16,943 nt of DNA from Candidatus Poseidoniaceae archaeon. GTDB taxonomy: Archaea; Thermoplasmatota; Poseidoniia; Poseidoniales; Poseidoniaceae. Both the position numbers and the translations under genes were made by a program. Position 1 is the first letter of the stretch. Every line of letters begins with the position of its first letter. Shown in pieces: positions 1-8,435 of this stretch. Below the pieces are notes generated by a model. The model saw only the letters and a list, made by a program, of their open reading frames with translations. It had not been told where the DNA came from and made no database searches. Where the stretch lies: positions 1-16,943 of the forward strand of contig CASICT010000039.1 in the NCBI GenBank assembly GCA_949373265.1, in the 5' to 3' direction.

Positions 1-1
1 G

Positions 2-3000
2 TGGAATACTGAAGGAAGCGGAGGAGTAGCACTATACAATCTAACTACAGAATCTTGGCAAGCCGAATTATTGCCTAGTGGCTCCGTTGACAGAGTCACT
101 TCTTTTATCTCATCAACTGGAACAAATTGGATATCTTGGGGTGAATCTAAGCTCGAAGCATTTGCTCCTAACGGAAGCAAGATGGGAGAATGGGATAACT
201 TAGAATTCCCAATACGTGAAATTCTAGAATTTGATGGTGAAATATTATTCGCAACCGAAGATGGAGTTGCTCGCTATGATGAATCTAATTCGTCTTGGCT
301 AAGCGCTTGGACTCCCGGTTCAGGATTGCCTAACTCGGCAGATGATACAGTTTACGAGTTGTGGACAAATGGTACAGACCTAGTGGTTGGCACTGCTAGA
401 AATCAAGGATTCCAAGGAGTTGATGGAGAAATTTCGCACCTAGATAGTACTGGAAGTTGGACGGCTTGGGACACAGGCTCCAATGGAATTCCTAACGGAT
501 ACCCAATTGGAATGGCCATGTGCGCAGGAATTTTCCATGTTTCAATAACCGCAAATAGCGGTGGTGTTGCAAGATTTGATCTAGCTAATGGAACCGTTGA
601 ATCCTCGTTTACGACCTCTACTCGATTGGATGATGGAAATGCTGCTGCAGTCGCGTGTGATGACTCAAATAACATTCTTTATGTGGGCTATTATGATGAT
701 TCTGAGCCTATCTCTAGATACGATTACAATAGCGGTCAGTGGCTGACAAGTCTAACTTCTTCTACTCACAATATTCCAACAGACCCTGTTTGGTGGGGTG
801 CTATGGAATTTGCTGGCGGCAAGTTAGCAATAGGATATGACATTGGAGATGAAGGCGACAATATAATCGGTGGAGGATATGTTGTTATTTCAGCAAATGG
901 AGCAACTGCTGGCTCTGCAAGTATTCTATCGGTCGGATCTCCTGTAACATCCATAGATTGGCTTGGAACCCAATGGCTAATTGGCCAAGCAGGTGGAACT
1001 TCTGGTTACTCACACGTCGATACATTAGGCCAATTAGGACAGAATACCATTCATGCACTTCCTAACCTAGTCAGTGGACAAGTCACTTCAATGGCCGGAA
1101 ACTCAACTCACCTATGGGTTGCTTCTGCATCATGGCAGAACACTGGCTCTGGAGTTTTGCAGGGTGTCAAATTATCAAATGGTTCTGTGGAATGGCAAAG
1201 GGGCTGGACGATTCCAGCTAATGCGGCTGTAACCGATATTGAACTGGTTGGTACCGACCTATACCTAGCAAGTAACAATCGTGGACTAAGGATGCTTGAT
1301 ACAACTACGGGTTCGTTAGTAGCATTACCTGCAGGCATTCATGACTTCCAAGATGAATTAAAGTTGGTTGGTGATGAATTGTATATTGGTCTTCAAGGAT
1401 CAGGTGCAACATCAGCCGGTATTCAAGTATTCAATACTACTACCAATACGTACACTGCAGGTAGATTGATTGCTGGTTTGCCATCAAATAATGTAAATGC
1501 ATTCTTGACAACTACGGATAGTAATGGCATAGAAATGGTCTACATAGCAACCAATAATGGTGTTGCAAGATGGAATGTTACTGGAAACACTTGGAATACT
1601 GCATTGACTGCAATTGATGGGCTGCCGATTTCTTATGTTGAAGATATTATCGAATACGAAGGGAAAATATGGATGGCAACTCCTAATGGGTTATCTATGT
1701 ATGATGCCGTAAATGATTCATTTACTAATTACAATATTGCAGATGGCCTAATGGGAACTTCTACTTGGGGCCTTGTTGGCAAGACCGCTTCTTCAAATCC
1801 AAATTTGCCCTCGACTGGAATTCCAAGCCTATACATTTCTCATGATGGCAGAGGTACTGAAAGGCCAGGAATTACCCAATTAAATGCTGTAAACCAAACG
1901 GTAATTGCTCAACATCAATTCGACCAATTACCGTCTAACTCTGTAACTGCAGTCGCTTCCGACATATGGGGCGTTCACATTGCAACCACTCTCGGACCGA
2001 TAGTTCACTGGGTCAGAAGTTCTGGTCAATTTAATCTAGGGTCGAATGTATTCTTGATGGAAGATTGGCCTATCTACAGTATGCGTTCTGATGGCTCATA
2101 CCTAATTGCAGTAGGAAGCGATGGAGCAACTGTAATGCAATCCGGACTTAATGGAAACCAAATCGTTGGACGCTATTCTGCAACTGACGCTACGGGTGGC
2201 AGCGTAATTTCAAATTCCTATGTAGCTGTATCTACAGAAAACGGATTAAAAATCTGGACTCTGTCTAATGGCGATGAATTGGAGGGAACTACTTTGCGAA
2301 GAGCCGATCCTCTATCGGTTGGATTCCAATTAGAATTCCAAGATGTAACCAATTATACCCACCCTGGAATGTCGGTTGTTATTGTTGATTCTGCAAATGC
2401 CGTTACCCTAAATCAAGAGGGGACTGCGGATGCTCATGGCATACTAATGCAATCGCCTAATATTGTATTCTCGTCACCGGTAGGTGGCGCTGCTACATGG
2501 GCTAAATTAGTAGACCTGAAATGGAATGTTACTCTTAATTTGTCGAACGATCCTACATTCATTACCGGTATGCAATATGCGATTGACAATGGGGTACTGA
2601 TAAATGGTACAAGGAATGTAAATCTGCAAGTTAATTCCCCTACAAATGGTAGCATGTGGATTAAACTGACCTATGATTGGTTTAGAACAGAAACTCCAAT
2701 TCAAGGATTATCCCTCTGGGATAGAGCAGATGATGGTGGAGAAACTTTGTTAGCAAACTGGACATTAGTGCATGACGAAGATTTCTCTCGCTATCTAGTA
2801 TACCTGAACGAAGGGCCTTGGACAACTCCTCCTACTGTTGCCGATTTACAACAGCGTACTTCTGATGCATCGGTAAGCATACACTCTCGATTGCAAAGTG
2901 AAATATCTACTATTGCAGGACAACCACTTCAGAATGGTGTTGAATACTGGGCTGTTGTTGTTGTAGAGTATAATGATGGAAGATTTGGTGTTCCTTCGAT

Positions 3001-5248
3001 GCCATTTGGCCCGGCTACACCGACTGATGAAGTTCCAATCCCTCCAGCATGGGCAACTGCTGTATCGGGCGATGAATTCGTTGCGGTTGATGGTGAGGTT
3101 TTCGCAGAGTGGGCACGTTGTAATGCCATGGATTTAGCGAGCACACACGTTTACGCATCCACCACTGCTGTGACCGATGCACTAGGATTGACTCTAAACG
3201 CTGAAATCTTACCGCAGGTAGGTAACGTCAGCACTCTAACTTTGGAAGCAGGTAAACCACACTGGCTTGCATTCACTTGTGTTGATGAATCTGGTCAAGA
3301 GGATTTGATGAATGCAACAGTGATTGGTCCAGTAGTACCTACTGGAGGAGTCAATGACGGAGTTCCTCCGCCAAAACTCACCGGCGTTTGGGCAGAAGAT
3401 GTCCCAGAAGACGACGGCGGAAGAGTACAAATTGGCTGGGATAATTCCATCGCTAGTGACTGTGCTTATGTTGTAGTATACATGATGCCAGTGAATCCTG
3501 ATTGGGCACAATCCTTCCTTCCTTCCAATGTGGATGGGTCGGAAATTGCTGCGATTGTTCCAGATTGTGAAACTAATATGACTATCATAGATTCCATAGG
3601 TGAAACTCAATTGGTTGATGGCCAAGAATATTGGATTGGAGCTGTTGCTTATGACAATTGGCTGAATGGTGACACTGGTGATGTTACAATCATAGAAGTT
3701 ACACCATATGTCAATAATATCGATGGTACTACTGAGCCTGACAGAATCGTTGAACTAAACGCTTGGGACCACCCTGATGATGATGGTACCGCTATTGATG
3801 TTTCATGGGCTCCAACCTTGGTTGATGATTTCGATTACTATGTAGTTTGGGCATCCATTTACCCATTAGAAGACTTGACTGACTTCTGGGCTAAAGCGGG
3901 TACTGAACCGGGTATATGTGGTTGTATCGTTATGAACAAGCAATGGATTGAAACAGCAGATAGTCCAATCCAATTGACTCTAAATACCGCACTGTATGGA
4001 GGAAGTAGTATCTCTTCGTCATTGCCAAGTCAGATTCAACCAGATATCGATTTGTATGTTGCAGTCACTGTTCACGACATCAAAGGAAATGTTCACCTGG
4101 ATAGTTTGAACACTGCAATGGTTACTCCTATTGACAACTTGGCAGATACTACACCGCCTGCTCGTCTAGAGAATATCAACCTCTTCGATATGCCTAATGA
4201 TGATGGTACTGCAGTCCAACTGGAATTCGGATTATCAGATGCTAGCGATATTGCATATTACGAAATCTACGCTGCTGCATTCTCATTCACCTCGGTAGGT
4301 CCCGAAGGTAATGGACCACAATCTGGCACAATAGTGGACAGATTGCCTGACTTCCCATTAACCATAGAAATCTTGGCTTACGATACTCTGGTTATTCCAA
4401 ATTTACCTGTCACTGTGGCTGTTGTTGCTGTTGATTCATCAGGAAATGCATACATGGACAATCTTGTGACTGTTACTGCAATTGCTATTGATGATGGTAT
4501 TGACGATAAGGGAGCATACCTACCTGATATCGAAGGAATGGAGTTACAGTGGATAGATGATACGATTTTGGTCTCTTGGGAACACAGTGCTGAGCCAAAT
4601 GTTCGTTCGTATTTAATATTCATCTCAGATAGTGAATTTAGTGAAGTTGCTGACGCCGTAATGGTTGGAGAAGTTGGCCCATCGGATTCCTTCTTGATCA
4701 CTTCTACTAACTTTGACAATCTTAGTAATGATACTACTTGGTGGATTGGAGTTGCCGCCAAAGATAGTGATTTCAATCGTGAGATTATTGATTCTATGAT
4801 GATTGAGCCACCCGGAATTACAGAGGGTGATGATTCTGATGGTGATGAATCCTCAACAAACCTTGGAGAATTGTTAACCACTGACAATATGATAATTGCT
4901 GGTATGGTACTAATTACTATGATTCTGTTAATCCTTGTATTCAAGGGACGTGGCGGAAGCCCGAAAGGCAGTAAAGAATGGGAATTACAAGAAGCAACAT
5001 GGGGTATACAGGCTAGAGATGGCTGGGATGATGGCGGAAGTTTCGGAGGTCAAACAGTTCCTCCTGTTTCTGCTCCACCATCACTACAACCTGCTCAACA
5101 AACCGATATCTATGCTGCTGCACAACGCATACAGCAACCAACTCAGCCTGTGCAACAGCAACCTCAACCTCAAAGTTGGTCACAACCAGTTCAACAACAA
5201 CCAGCACAAGGTGGAATAGACACCTCCTTCTTGGATGACTTGTTGTGA
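2..5248 (+). CDS. Giant membrane-anchored surface protein: beta-propeller plus fibronectin-like modules (5' end outside window)
   Basis: The frame is open from base 2, so the true start lies upstream; the TTG at 71 is internal. About 1748 residues are visible. Residues 1 to about 760 are short propeller blades of the two-component-regulator-propeller/Kelch-like kind (recurring GVARW/GVARYD followed by W and later IWMAT-like strands). About 905-1600 hold roughly six fibronectin type III-like modules, each ending in a YW-x-A/G-V-V-like strand; three carry an Asp-rich P-x-D-D-G loop near residues 1137, 1259 and 1400. One membrane helix lies at about 1629-1648. A tail of about 100 residues, rich in Gln and Pro, ends in SFLDDLL. 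The expected topology is a large outside part and a short inside tail. The likely role is adhesion or binding of external polymers, which is inference; no catalytic motif is visible. The tail codons run close to the next gene. Confidence 0.85.
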   Translation, partial: WNTEGSGGVALYNLTTESWQAELLPSGSVDRVTSFISSTGTNWISWGESKLEAFAPNGSKMGEWDNLEFPIREILEFDGEILFATEDGVARYDESNSSWLSAWTPGSGLPNSADDTVYELWTNGTDLVVGTARNQGFQGVDGEISHLDSTGSWTAWDTGSNGIPNGYPIGMAMCAGIFHVSITANSGGVARFDLANGTVESSFTTSTRLDDGNAAAVACDDSNNILYVGYYDDSEPISRYDYNSGQWLTSLTSSTHNIPTDPVWWGAMEFAGGKLAIGYDIGDEGDNIIGGGYVVISANGATAGSASILSVGSPVTSIDWLGTQWLIGQAGGTSGYSHVDTLGQLGQNTIHALPNLVSGQVTSMAGNSTHLWVASASWQNTGSGVLQGVKLSNGSVEWQRGWTIPANAAVTDIELVGTDLYLASNNRGLRMLDTTTGSLVALPAGIHDFQDELKLVGDELYIGLQGSGATSAGIQVFNTTTNTYTAGRLIAGLPSNNVNAFLTTTDSNGIEMVYIATNNGVARWNVTGNTWNTALTAIDGLPISYVEDIIEYEGKIWMATPNGLSMYDAVNDSFTNYNIADGLMGTSTWGLVGKTASSNPNLPSTGIPSLYISHDGRGTERPGITQLNAVNQTVIAQHQFDQLPSNSVTAVASDIWGVHIATTLGPIVHWVRSSGQFNLGSNVFLMEDWPIYSMRSDGSYLIAVGSDGATVMQSGLNGNQIVGRYSATDATGGSVISNSYVAVSTENGLKIWTLSNGDELEGTTLRRADPLSVGFQLEFQDVTNYTHPGMSVVIVDSANAVTLNQEGTADAHGILMQSPNIVFSSPVGGAATWAKLVDLKWNVTLNLSNDPTFITGMQYAIDNGVLINGTRNVNLQVNSPTNGSMWIKLTYDWFRTETPIQGLSLWDRADDGGETLLANWTLVHDEDFSRYLVYLNEGPWTTPPTVADLQQRTSDASVSIHSRLQSEISTIAGQPLQNGVEYWAVVVVEYNDGRFGVPSMPFGPATPTDEVPIPPAWATAVSGDEFVAVDGEVFAEWARCNAMDLASTHVYASTTAVTDALGLTLNAEILPQVGNVSTLTLEAGKPHWLAFTCVDESGQEDLMNATVIGPVVPTGGVNDGVPPPKLTGVWAEDVPEDDGGRVQIGWDNSIASDCAYVVVYMMPVNPDWAQSFLPSNVDGSEIAAIVPDCETNMTIIDSIGETQLVDGQEYWIGAVAYDNWLNGDTGDVTIIEVTPYVNNIDGTTEPDRIVELNAWDHPDDDGTAIDVSWAPTLVDDFDYYVVWASIYPLEDLTDFWAKAGTEPGICGCIVMNKQWIETADSPIQLTLNTALYGGSSISSSLPSQIQPDIDLYVAVTVHDIKGNVHLDSLNTAMVTPIDNLADTTPPARLENINLFDMPNDDGTAVQLEFGLSDASDIAYYEIYAAAFSFTSVGPEGNGPQSGTIVDRLPDFPLTIEILAYDTLVIPNLPVTVAVVAVDSSGNAYMDNLVTVTAIAIDDGIDDKGAYLPDIEGMELQWIDDTILVSWEHSAEPNVRSYLIFISDSEFSEVADAVMVGEVGPSDSFLITSTNFDNLSNDTTWWIGVAAKDSDFNREIIDSMMIEPPGITEGDDSDGDESSTNLGELLTTDNMIIAGMVLITMILLILVFKGRGGSPKGSKEWELQEATWGIQARDGWDDGGSFGGQTVPPVSAPPSLQPAQQTDIYAAAQRIQQPTQPVQQQPQPQSWSQPVQQQPAQGGIDTSFLDDLL

Positions 5249-5252
5249 TTAC

Positions 5253-5939
5253 ATGATGGAGGGGCCTAAGAGCGCGGTTTTCACAACCGTGAGAGCTAGA
5301 GATGGCTACTTATTCCATCTTGATTTACATCTAAAGCGCCTCGAAAGGCACGCCTCTGTACTGGGTATTACATTACCTGAAATCGAAGTACCAAGTGGGC
5401 TCGAGGGTTTAGTTCGGATACAAGTTGATTCTAATGGGGTCAAATTCAGTACAAAACCATTCTACCAAGAAGTACACATGGAAGCGGAGGGGATTACTGT
5501 ACCTGCTCCAAGGTGGAGTCGGAAAGTGGCAGGGACAAAACATGGCGATTGGTCTGCATATCGGGATATCACAACCGAGGCCTTTAATCGGGGATTTGAT
5601 GTTGCCCTACTCGTACATGAATTCTGTATAATTGATGGAGACCGTGTAATGCCATTAGTGTTAGATGATGACGGAGTTGTGTGGATTAGTGATGCCAAAT
5701 TGGGTGGAGTTGATTCTGTCACTTTCGACGTTTGTAAATCTGCAATTGAGAAAGCCGGTTTCGTCATTAGTGAGGGACGGATAAACGAACGAATAGTCGC
5801 ACGAGCCAAAGAATTCGTTCTTCTAGGGACTGGAATGGGCGCTTCACGCCTAACGGTATTGGATGATATTGACATAGGCGACGGTAGTAATAATTTACAA
5901 CAAGTCTGTATTTCAGCTCTAGGAGATGATTGGAGATGA
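5253..5939 (+). CDS. pabC: Class IV aminotransferase-fold protein, probable aminodeoxychorismate lyase
   Basis: The protein has the layout of PLP fold-type IV enzymes (PabC, branched-chain and D-amino acid aminotransferases). An FTT strand is followed by FHLDLHLKRLERHA, matching the family's N-terminal H-x-x-RL helix. A Lys-x6-Tyr pair (about K96/Y103) fits the PLP-lysine region. The C-terminal LLGTGMGAS resembles the family's phosphate-binding TGT loop. PabC splits 4-amino-4-deoxychorismate into p-aminobenzoate and pyruvate. The specific call rests on the next gene, which makes that substrate. Oddity: the usual E-x4-N motif after the lysine is absent (IIDGDRVMPLVL instead), so activity is not assured. 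Start: ATG 5253 sits 4 bases after the upstream stop; ATG 5235 (overlapping 14 bases) and ATG 5256 are alternatives, and none has a clear Shine-Dalgarno. A different class IV enzyme remains possible. Confidence 0.72.
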   Translation: MMEGPKSAVFTTVRARDGYLFHLDLHLKRLERHASVLGITLPEIEVPSGLEGLVRIQVDSNGVKFSTKPFYQEVHMEAEGITVPAPRWSRKVAGTKHGDWSAYRDITTEAFNRGFDVALLVHEFCIIDGDRVMPLVLDDDGVVWISDAKLGGVDSVTFDVCKSAIEKAGFVISEGRINERIVARAKEFVLLGTGMGASRLTVLDDIDIGDGSNNLQQVCISALGDDWR

Positions 5940-7888
5940 TTGACAAACTACTTTCATCCCAAGGAGAAGACCGTATCTTGCTGCTTTCTGGTGGACCTGA
6001 TTCACATTTATCAAAGAGAAGTATGTTTGCGAAAGGTATGCAGAAACGTTTGGTAATTACTCAACCTTTGGTTACTCCCCAAAAGAGTCATTCCCCCCTT
6101 GCTGGTGAAACGATTATTTCAACTCCAAAGAAACCGATGGAAGGTACGCTGCAGAAACTAACCGAGAATGGTTGGGCTGCGACAAATATTCTCAACTCGA
6201 TGACCGTTGAATCGATGTTGCGCGCCCTAATTCCTCATACTCCAAGCGGTGCAGTATGGGCAGGTGCTCTTTCTTACGACCTATTACAGTGGACACAGCC
6301 GATTTCCCTCCAATACCCTCCAATCGAAGGTGAGGTTCTTGCTATTCTTTGGTTGGTTGAACAATGGGAAGAGGGTGAAGTGGTCAATCCAGAGATTTCT
6401 GAAGCGACGAGAGTTGAAGGTGAGGTTTCATCTCACACAGATGAGGAACACGCCGATATTGTGTCGAAAATTAAGGAGTCGATTACAGCAGGAGAACTTT
6501 ACCAACTGAATTTTGGTAGAACTTGGAACGGCCCATTAGAAGAAGACCCTGCTGTCATTTTCCATAGATTAACAAAAAGTAACCCCGCACCATTTAGTGG
6601 CTATATCGAAGCAGCTGATCTTGGTATTGCACTCGCTTCGTCTTCTCCTGAAATTTTGGTCGAGACAAGAGATGGTCAGGCGATGACTGCGCCCATTAAA
6701 GGCACTAGGCCAAGGGGTGGTGATGCTGACCAAGAATCTTTACTTAGGCGTGATTTAGTACATGACAAAAAGGAAAGAGCGGAACATCGAATGTTGGTTG
6801 ACCTTGAGAGAAATGAATTGGGTATTGTAACCAAACCAGGTACTGTCGTTCAGTCGAGATTCGATGTAGAGGCTTACGCTAATGTTCAGCACCTTGTATC
6901 GCAGGTAACGGGAACATTAGATGATGAAAAGGATGGTATCGATGCTCTACAGGCCCTATTCCCGGGAGGCAGCATTACCGGTTGTCCAAAAACAGTAGTT
7001 TGTGCAGCAATCGATGAACTTGAGGGTAAGTCAAGGTCGTTTTGGACAGGCTCTATGGGTTGGATTGACGTTCATTCTGGTGATTCAACCTGGAATATTA
7101 TGATTCGAACTCTTGAAGCGAGATACACGACTGAGGGCTGGAATGGTACGGTTGTTGCTGGTGGCGGAATCACAATCGAAAGTAATCCTCAAGCAGAGGT
7201 TGCTGAAGCGATATGGAAGGCTGCAGCATTGCGACGCGCTTGCGGATGGCTAAATCCTGAAAGCAAATATTTGCCTACTGGCGAGTTGGGTATCTATCCT
7301 CTTTATCTAGAACATCAACCATTCTTGGTTGAGCAGAAGTTCGATTTGAAGGTTGCATTTATCGATAATTTGGATTCATTTTCTCACAATATAATTCATG
7401 CTCTACAATCGTTTGGTTGTACTGTAGAGGTTTTCGACGGGCGGGGTGGAATCATAGATTTTGATCATGATGCTATTGTCATTGGTCCCGGGCCAGGCCG
7501 GCCTGAAATATCTCCACTTTCAATGCATGCTGCAAAGTTAGAACTTCCAATTTTAGGCATATGCCTCGGCCATCAGGCGATTGGAATTACGAGAGGGATG
7601 CAACTTGTAGAAAGTCCGCTTGGACCAGTACATGGTATACCTTCAGAAATTATTTCAAACGGTAATGGCTTGTTAGAAGAAGGAGTTCACACGATGACTC
7701 GATATAATTCTCTTATACTTACAGGTAAAGGCGACTTAGACATTACCTCAACCGATGAAACTGGCGCTCTACCGATGGAAATCAAGGATGGAAATACCTA
7801 CGGTGTTCAATTTCATCCGGAGTCGATTGGTTCTCCAAATGGAATGATTGTTCTTGCTGAATTCCTGCAACGAGCATCGCATTGTTGA
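5936..7888 (+). CDS. pabB-pabA: Aminodeoxychorismate synthase, PabB-PabA fusion
   Basis: A 650-residue fusion. Residues about 165-435 form the chorismate-binding domain: YQLNFGRTW, a SSSPEI loop, PIKGTRPRG with Lys255, and GGSITGCPK. The Lys in PIKGT is the PabB signature (anthranilate synthase TrpE has Ala there), so the product is predicted to be 4-amino-4-deoxychorismate for p-aminobenzoate and folate. Residues about 472-648 are a class I glutamine amidotransferase domain with FIDNLDSFSHN, GPGPGRP, catalytic Cys543 in GICLGHQ, and His627/Glu629 in FHPES. It supplies ammonia from glutamine. Domain order is synthase then glutaminase, opposite to the PabA-PabB fusions of plants and fungi. ATG 5936 overlaps the pabC stop as ATGA and has GGAG just upstream; a TTG at 5930 is possible but less likely. 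The ATGA overlap suggests translational coupling with pabC. Confidence 0.9.
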   Translation: MIDKLLSSQGEDRILLLSGGPDSHLSKRSMFAKGMQKRLVITQPLVTPQKSHSPLAGETIISTPKKPMEGTLQKLTENGWAATNILNSMTVESMLRALIPHTPSGAVWAGALSYDLLQWTQPISLQYPPIEGEVLAILWLVEQWEEGEVVNPEISEATRVEGEVSSHTDEEHADIVSKIKESITAGELYQLNFGRTWNGPLEEDPAVIFHRLTKSNPAPFSGYIEAADLGIALASSSPEILVETRDGQAMTAPIKGTRPRGGDADQESLLRRDLVHDKKERAEHRMLVDLERNELGIVTKPGTVVQSRFDVEAYANVQHLVSQVTGTLDDEKDGIDALQALFPGGSITGCPKTVVCAAIDELEGKSRSFWTGSMGWIDVHSGDSTWNIMIRTLEARYTTEGWNGTVVAGGGITIESNPQAEVAEAIWKAAALRRACGWLNPESKYLPTGELGIYPLYLEHQPFLVEQKFDLKVAFIDNLDSFSHNIIHALQSFGCTVEVFDGRGGIIDFDHDAIVIGPGPGRPEISPLSMHAAKLELPILGICLGHQAIGITRGMQLVESPLGPVHGIPSEIISNGNGLLEEGVHTMTRYNSLILTGKGDLDITSTDETGALPMEIKDGNTYGVQFHPESIGSPNGMIVLAEFLQRASHC

Positions 7889-7914
7889 AATGGAGATTGT
7901 GGGTGGCAGTTAAC

Positions 7915-8301
7915 ATGCCGACCTGCCGCCACTGCTACGCTACCTATGCGCGTGAACAGTTTATCCACGGTAATGGGCCAAAAGCACAGGTTTGTGTTCG
8001 GTGTGGAGTTGAGAAAGGATTAGCCACTAAAGAAGAGGCTGCTTCTTTGTACAACAGTTCCACATCTAATGCTAGATTCTCAGCTCTGGCTCGTCGCTGG
8101 TCACCACTAATGTGGCTTGGAGTACTGTGGACAGTATGGATAATTCTTCTCAGTAGTGTAGACCCTTGGGGCTTGTACACTCTGGTTCTTTTAGCAGTAT
8201 TTACTTTACTAGTTCCTCTATACATGTTCTTCTTGTCATCGAAACACATGGCAATAATGACTAGACTTACTCCTGAATATGAACGCCCAAAGGGGCATTG
8301 A
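7915..8301 (+). CDS. Small zinc-ribbon membrane protein
   Basis: A 128-residue protein. The N-terminal 30 residues carry two C-x2-C pairs (Cys4/Cys7 and Cys27/Cys30), a zinc-ribbon pattern. A short polar linker follows, then two hydrophobic helices at about 65-84 and 88-110 and a basic/polar end. Predicted topology is two membrane passes with the ribbon and C-terminus on the same side, probably the cytoplasm. I do not recognise a named family; such ribbon-plus-two-helix proteins are common and usually uncharacterised. ATG 7915 is chosen because GGTGG at 7902-7906 lies 8 bases upstream; an in-frame TTG at 7882 would overlap the previous gene but lacks such a site. The gap to the pabB-pabA fusion is 26 bp, so it is probably co-transcribed, which does not show a role in p-aminobenzoate synthesis. 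Confidence 0.8.
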   Translation: MPTCRHCYATYAREQFIHGNGPKAQVCVRCGVEKGLATKEEAASLYNSSTSNARFSALARRWSPLMWLGVLWTVWIILLSSVDPWGLYTLVLLAVFTLLVPLYMFFLSSKHMAIMTRLTPEYERPKGH

Positions 8302-8305
8302 TCAG

Positions 8306-8324
8306 ATTCTACTGAATTTAGAAT
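8306..8324 (+). terminator. Weak hairpin after the zinc-ribbon gene
   Basis: ATTCTA at 8306-8311 and TAGAAT at 8319-8324 form a 6-bp stem with a 7-base loop, starting 5 bases after the stop codon. The sequence around it is A/T-rich, with a short T run near 8340. It could end the plus-strand operon. Archaeal termination relies mainly on T-rich tracts rather than hairpins, so this is only a candidate. Confidence 0.25.
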
Positions 8325-8340
8325 TGAGCCGGGTTTGCAA

Positions 8341-8435
8341 TTTTACTAAATACCCAAGCAATACAGACTCGTTTTAGACAGAAGCCGAAATTGTACGTCT
8401 ATTCTAAAATCGGTAAAAATGGAATGGTGATTAGA
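8341..8435 (+). promoter_or_regulatory. Possible promoter and Shine-Dalgarno region of the BNR propeller gene
   Basis: This spacer carries two A/T-rich TATA-like stretches, TTTTACTAAATAC near 8341-8353 and TTCTAAAAT at 8402-8410. The second would place a start of transcription close to the ATG at 8436. GGTGAT at 8427-8432, a good match to the archaeal anti-Shine-Dalgarno, ends 3 bases before that ATG and helps decide the start. The boxes were chosen by eye, and archaeal promoters are degenerate. Confidence 0.3.

Noticed and set aside
2..2290. Two-component sensor kinase, because of propeller repeats typical of hybrid kinases
   Set aside because: No histidine kinase or receiver motif follows; the protein continues into fibronectin-like modules, a membrane helix and a low-complexity tail.
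3236..3625. 129-residue open frame on the minus strand
   Set aside because: Antisense to the same surface protein gene; no recognisable motif and no ribosome binding site.
4378..4944. 188-residue open frame on the minus strand inside the giant surface protein gene
   Set aside because: It lies antisense to a clearly coding frame, is rich in Ser/Ile/Thr as expected for a shadow of that codon use, and shows no domain motif.
5936..7888. Anthranilate synthase (TrpE-TrpG fusion)
   Set aside because: The PIKGTRPRG motif has the Lys typical of PabB where TrpE has Ala, and a PabC-like gene lies directly upstream.
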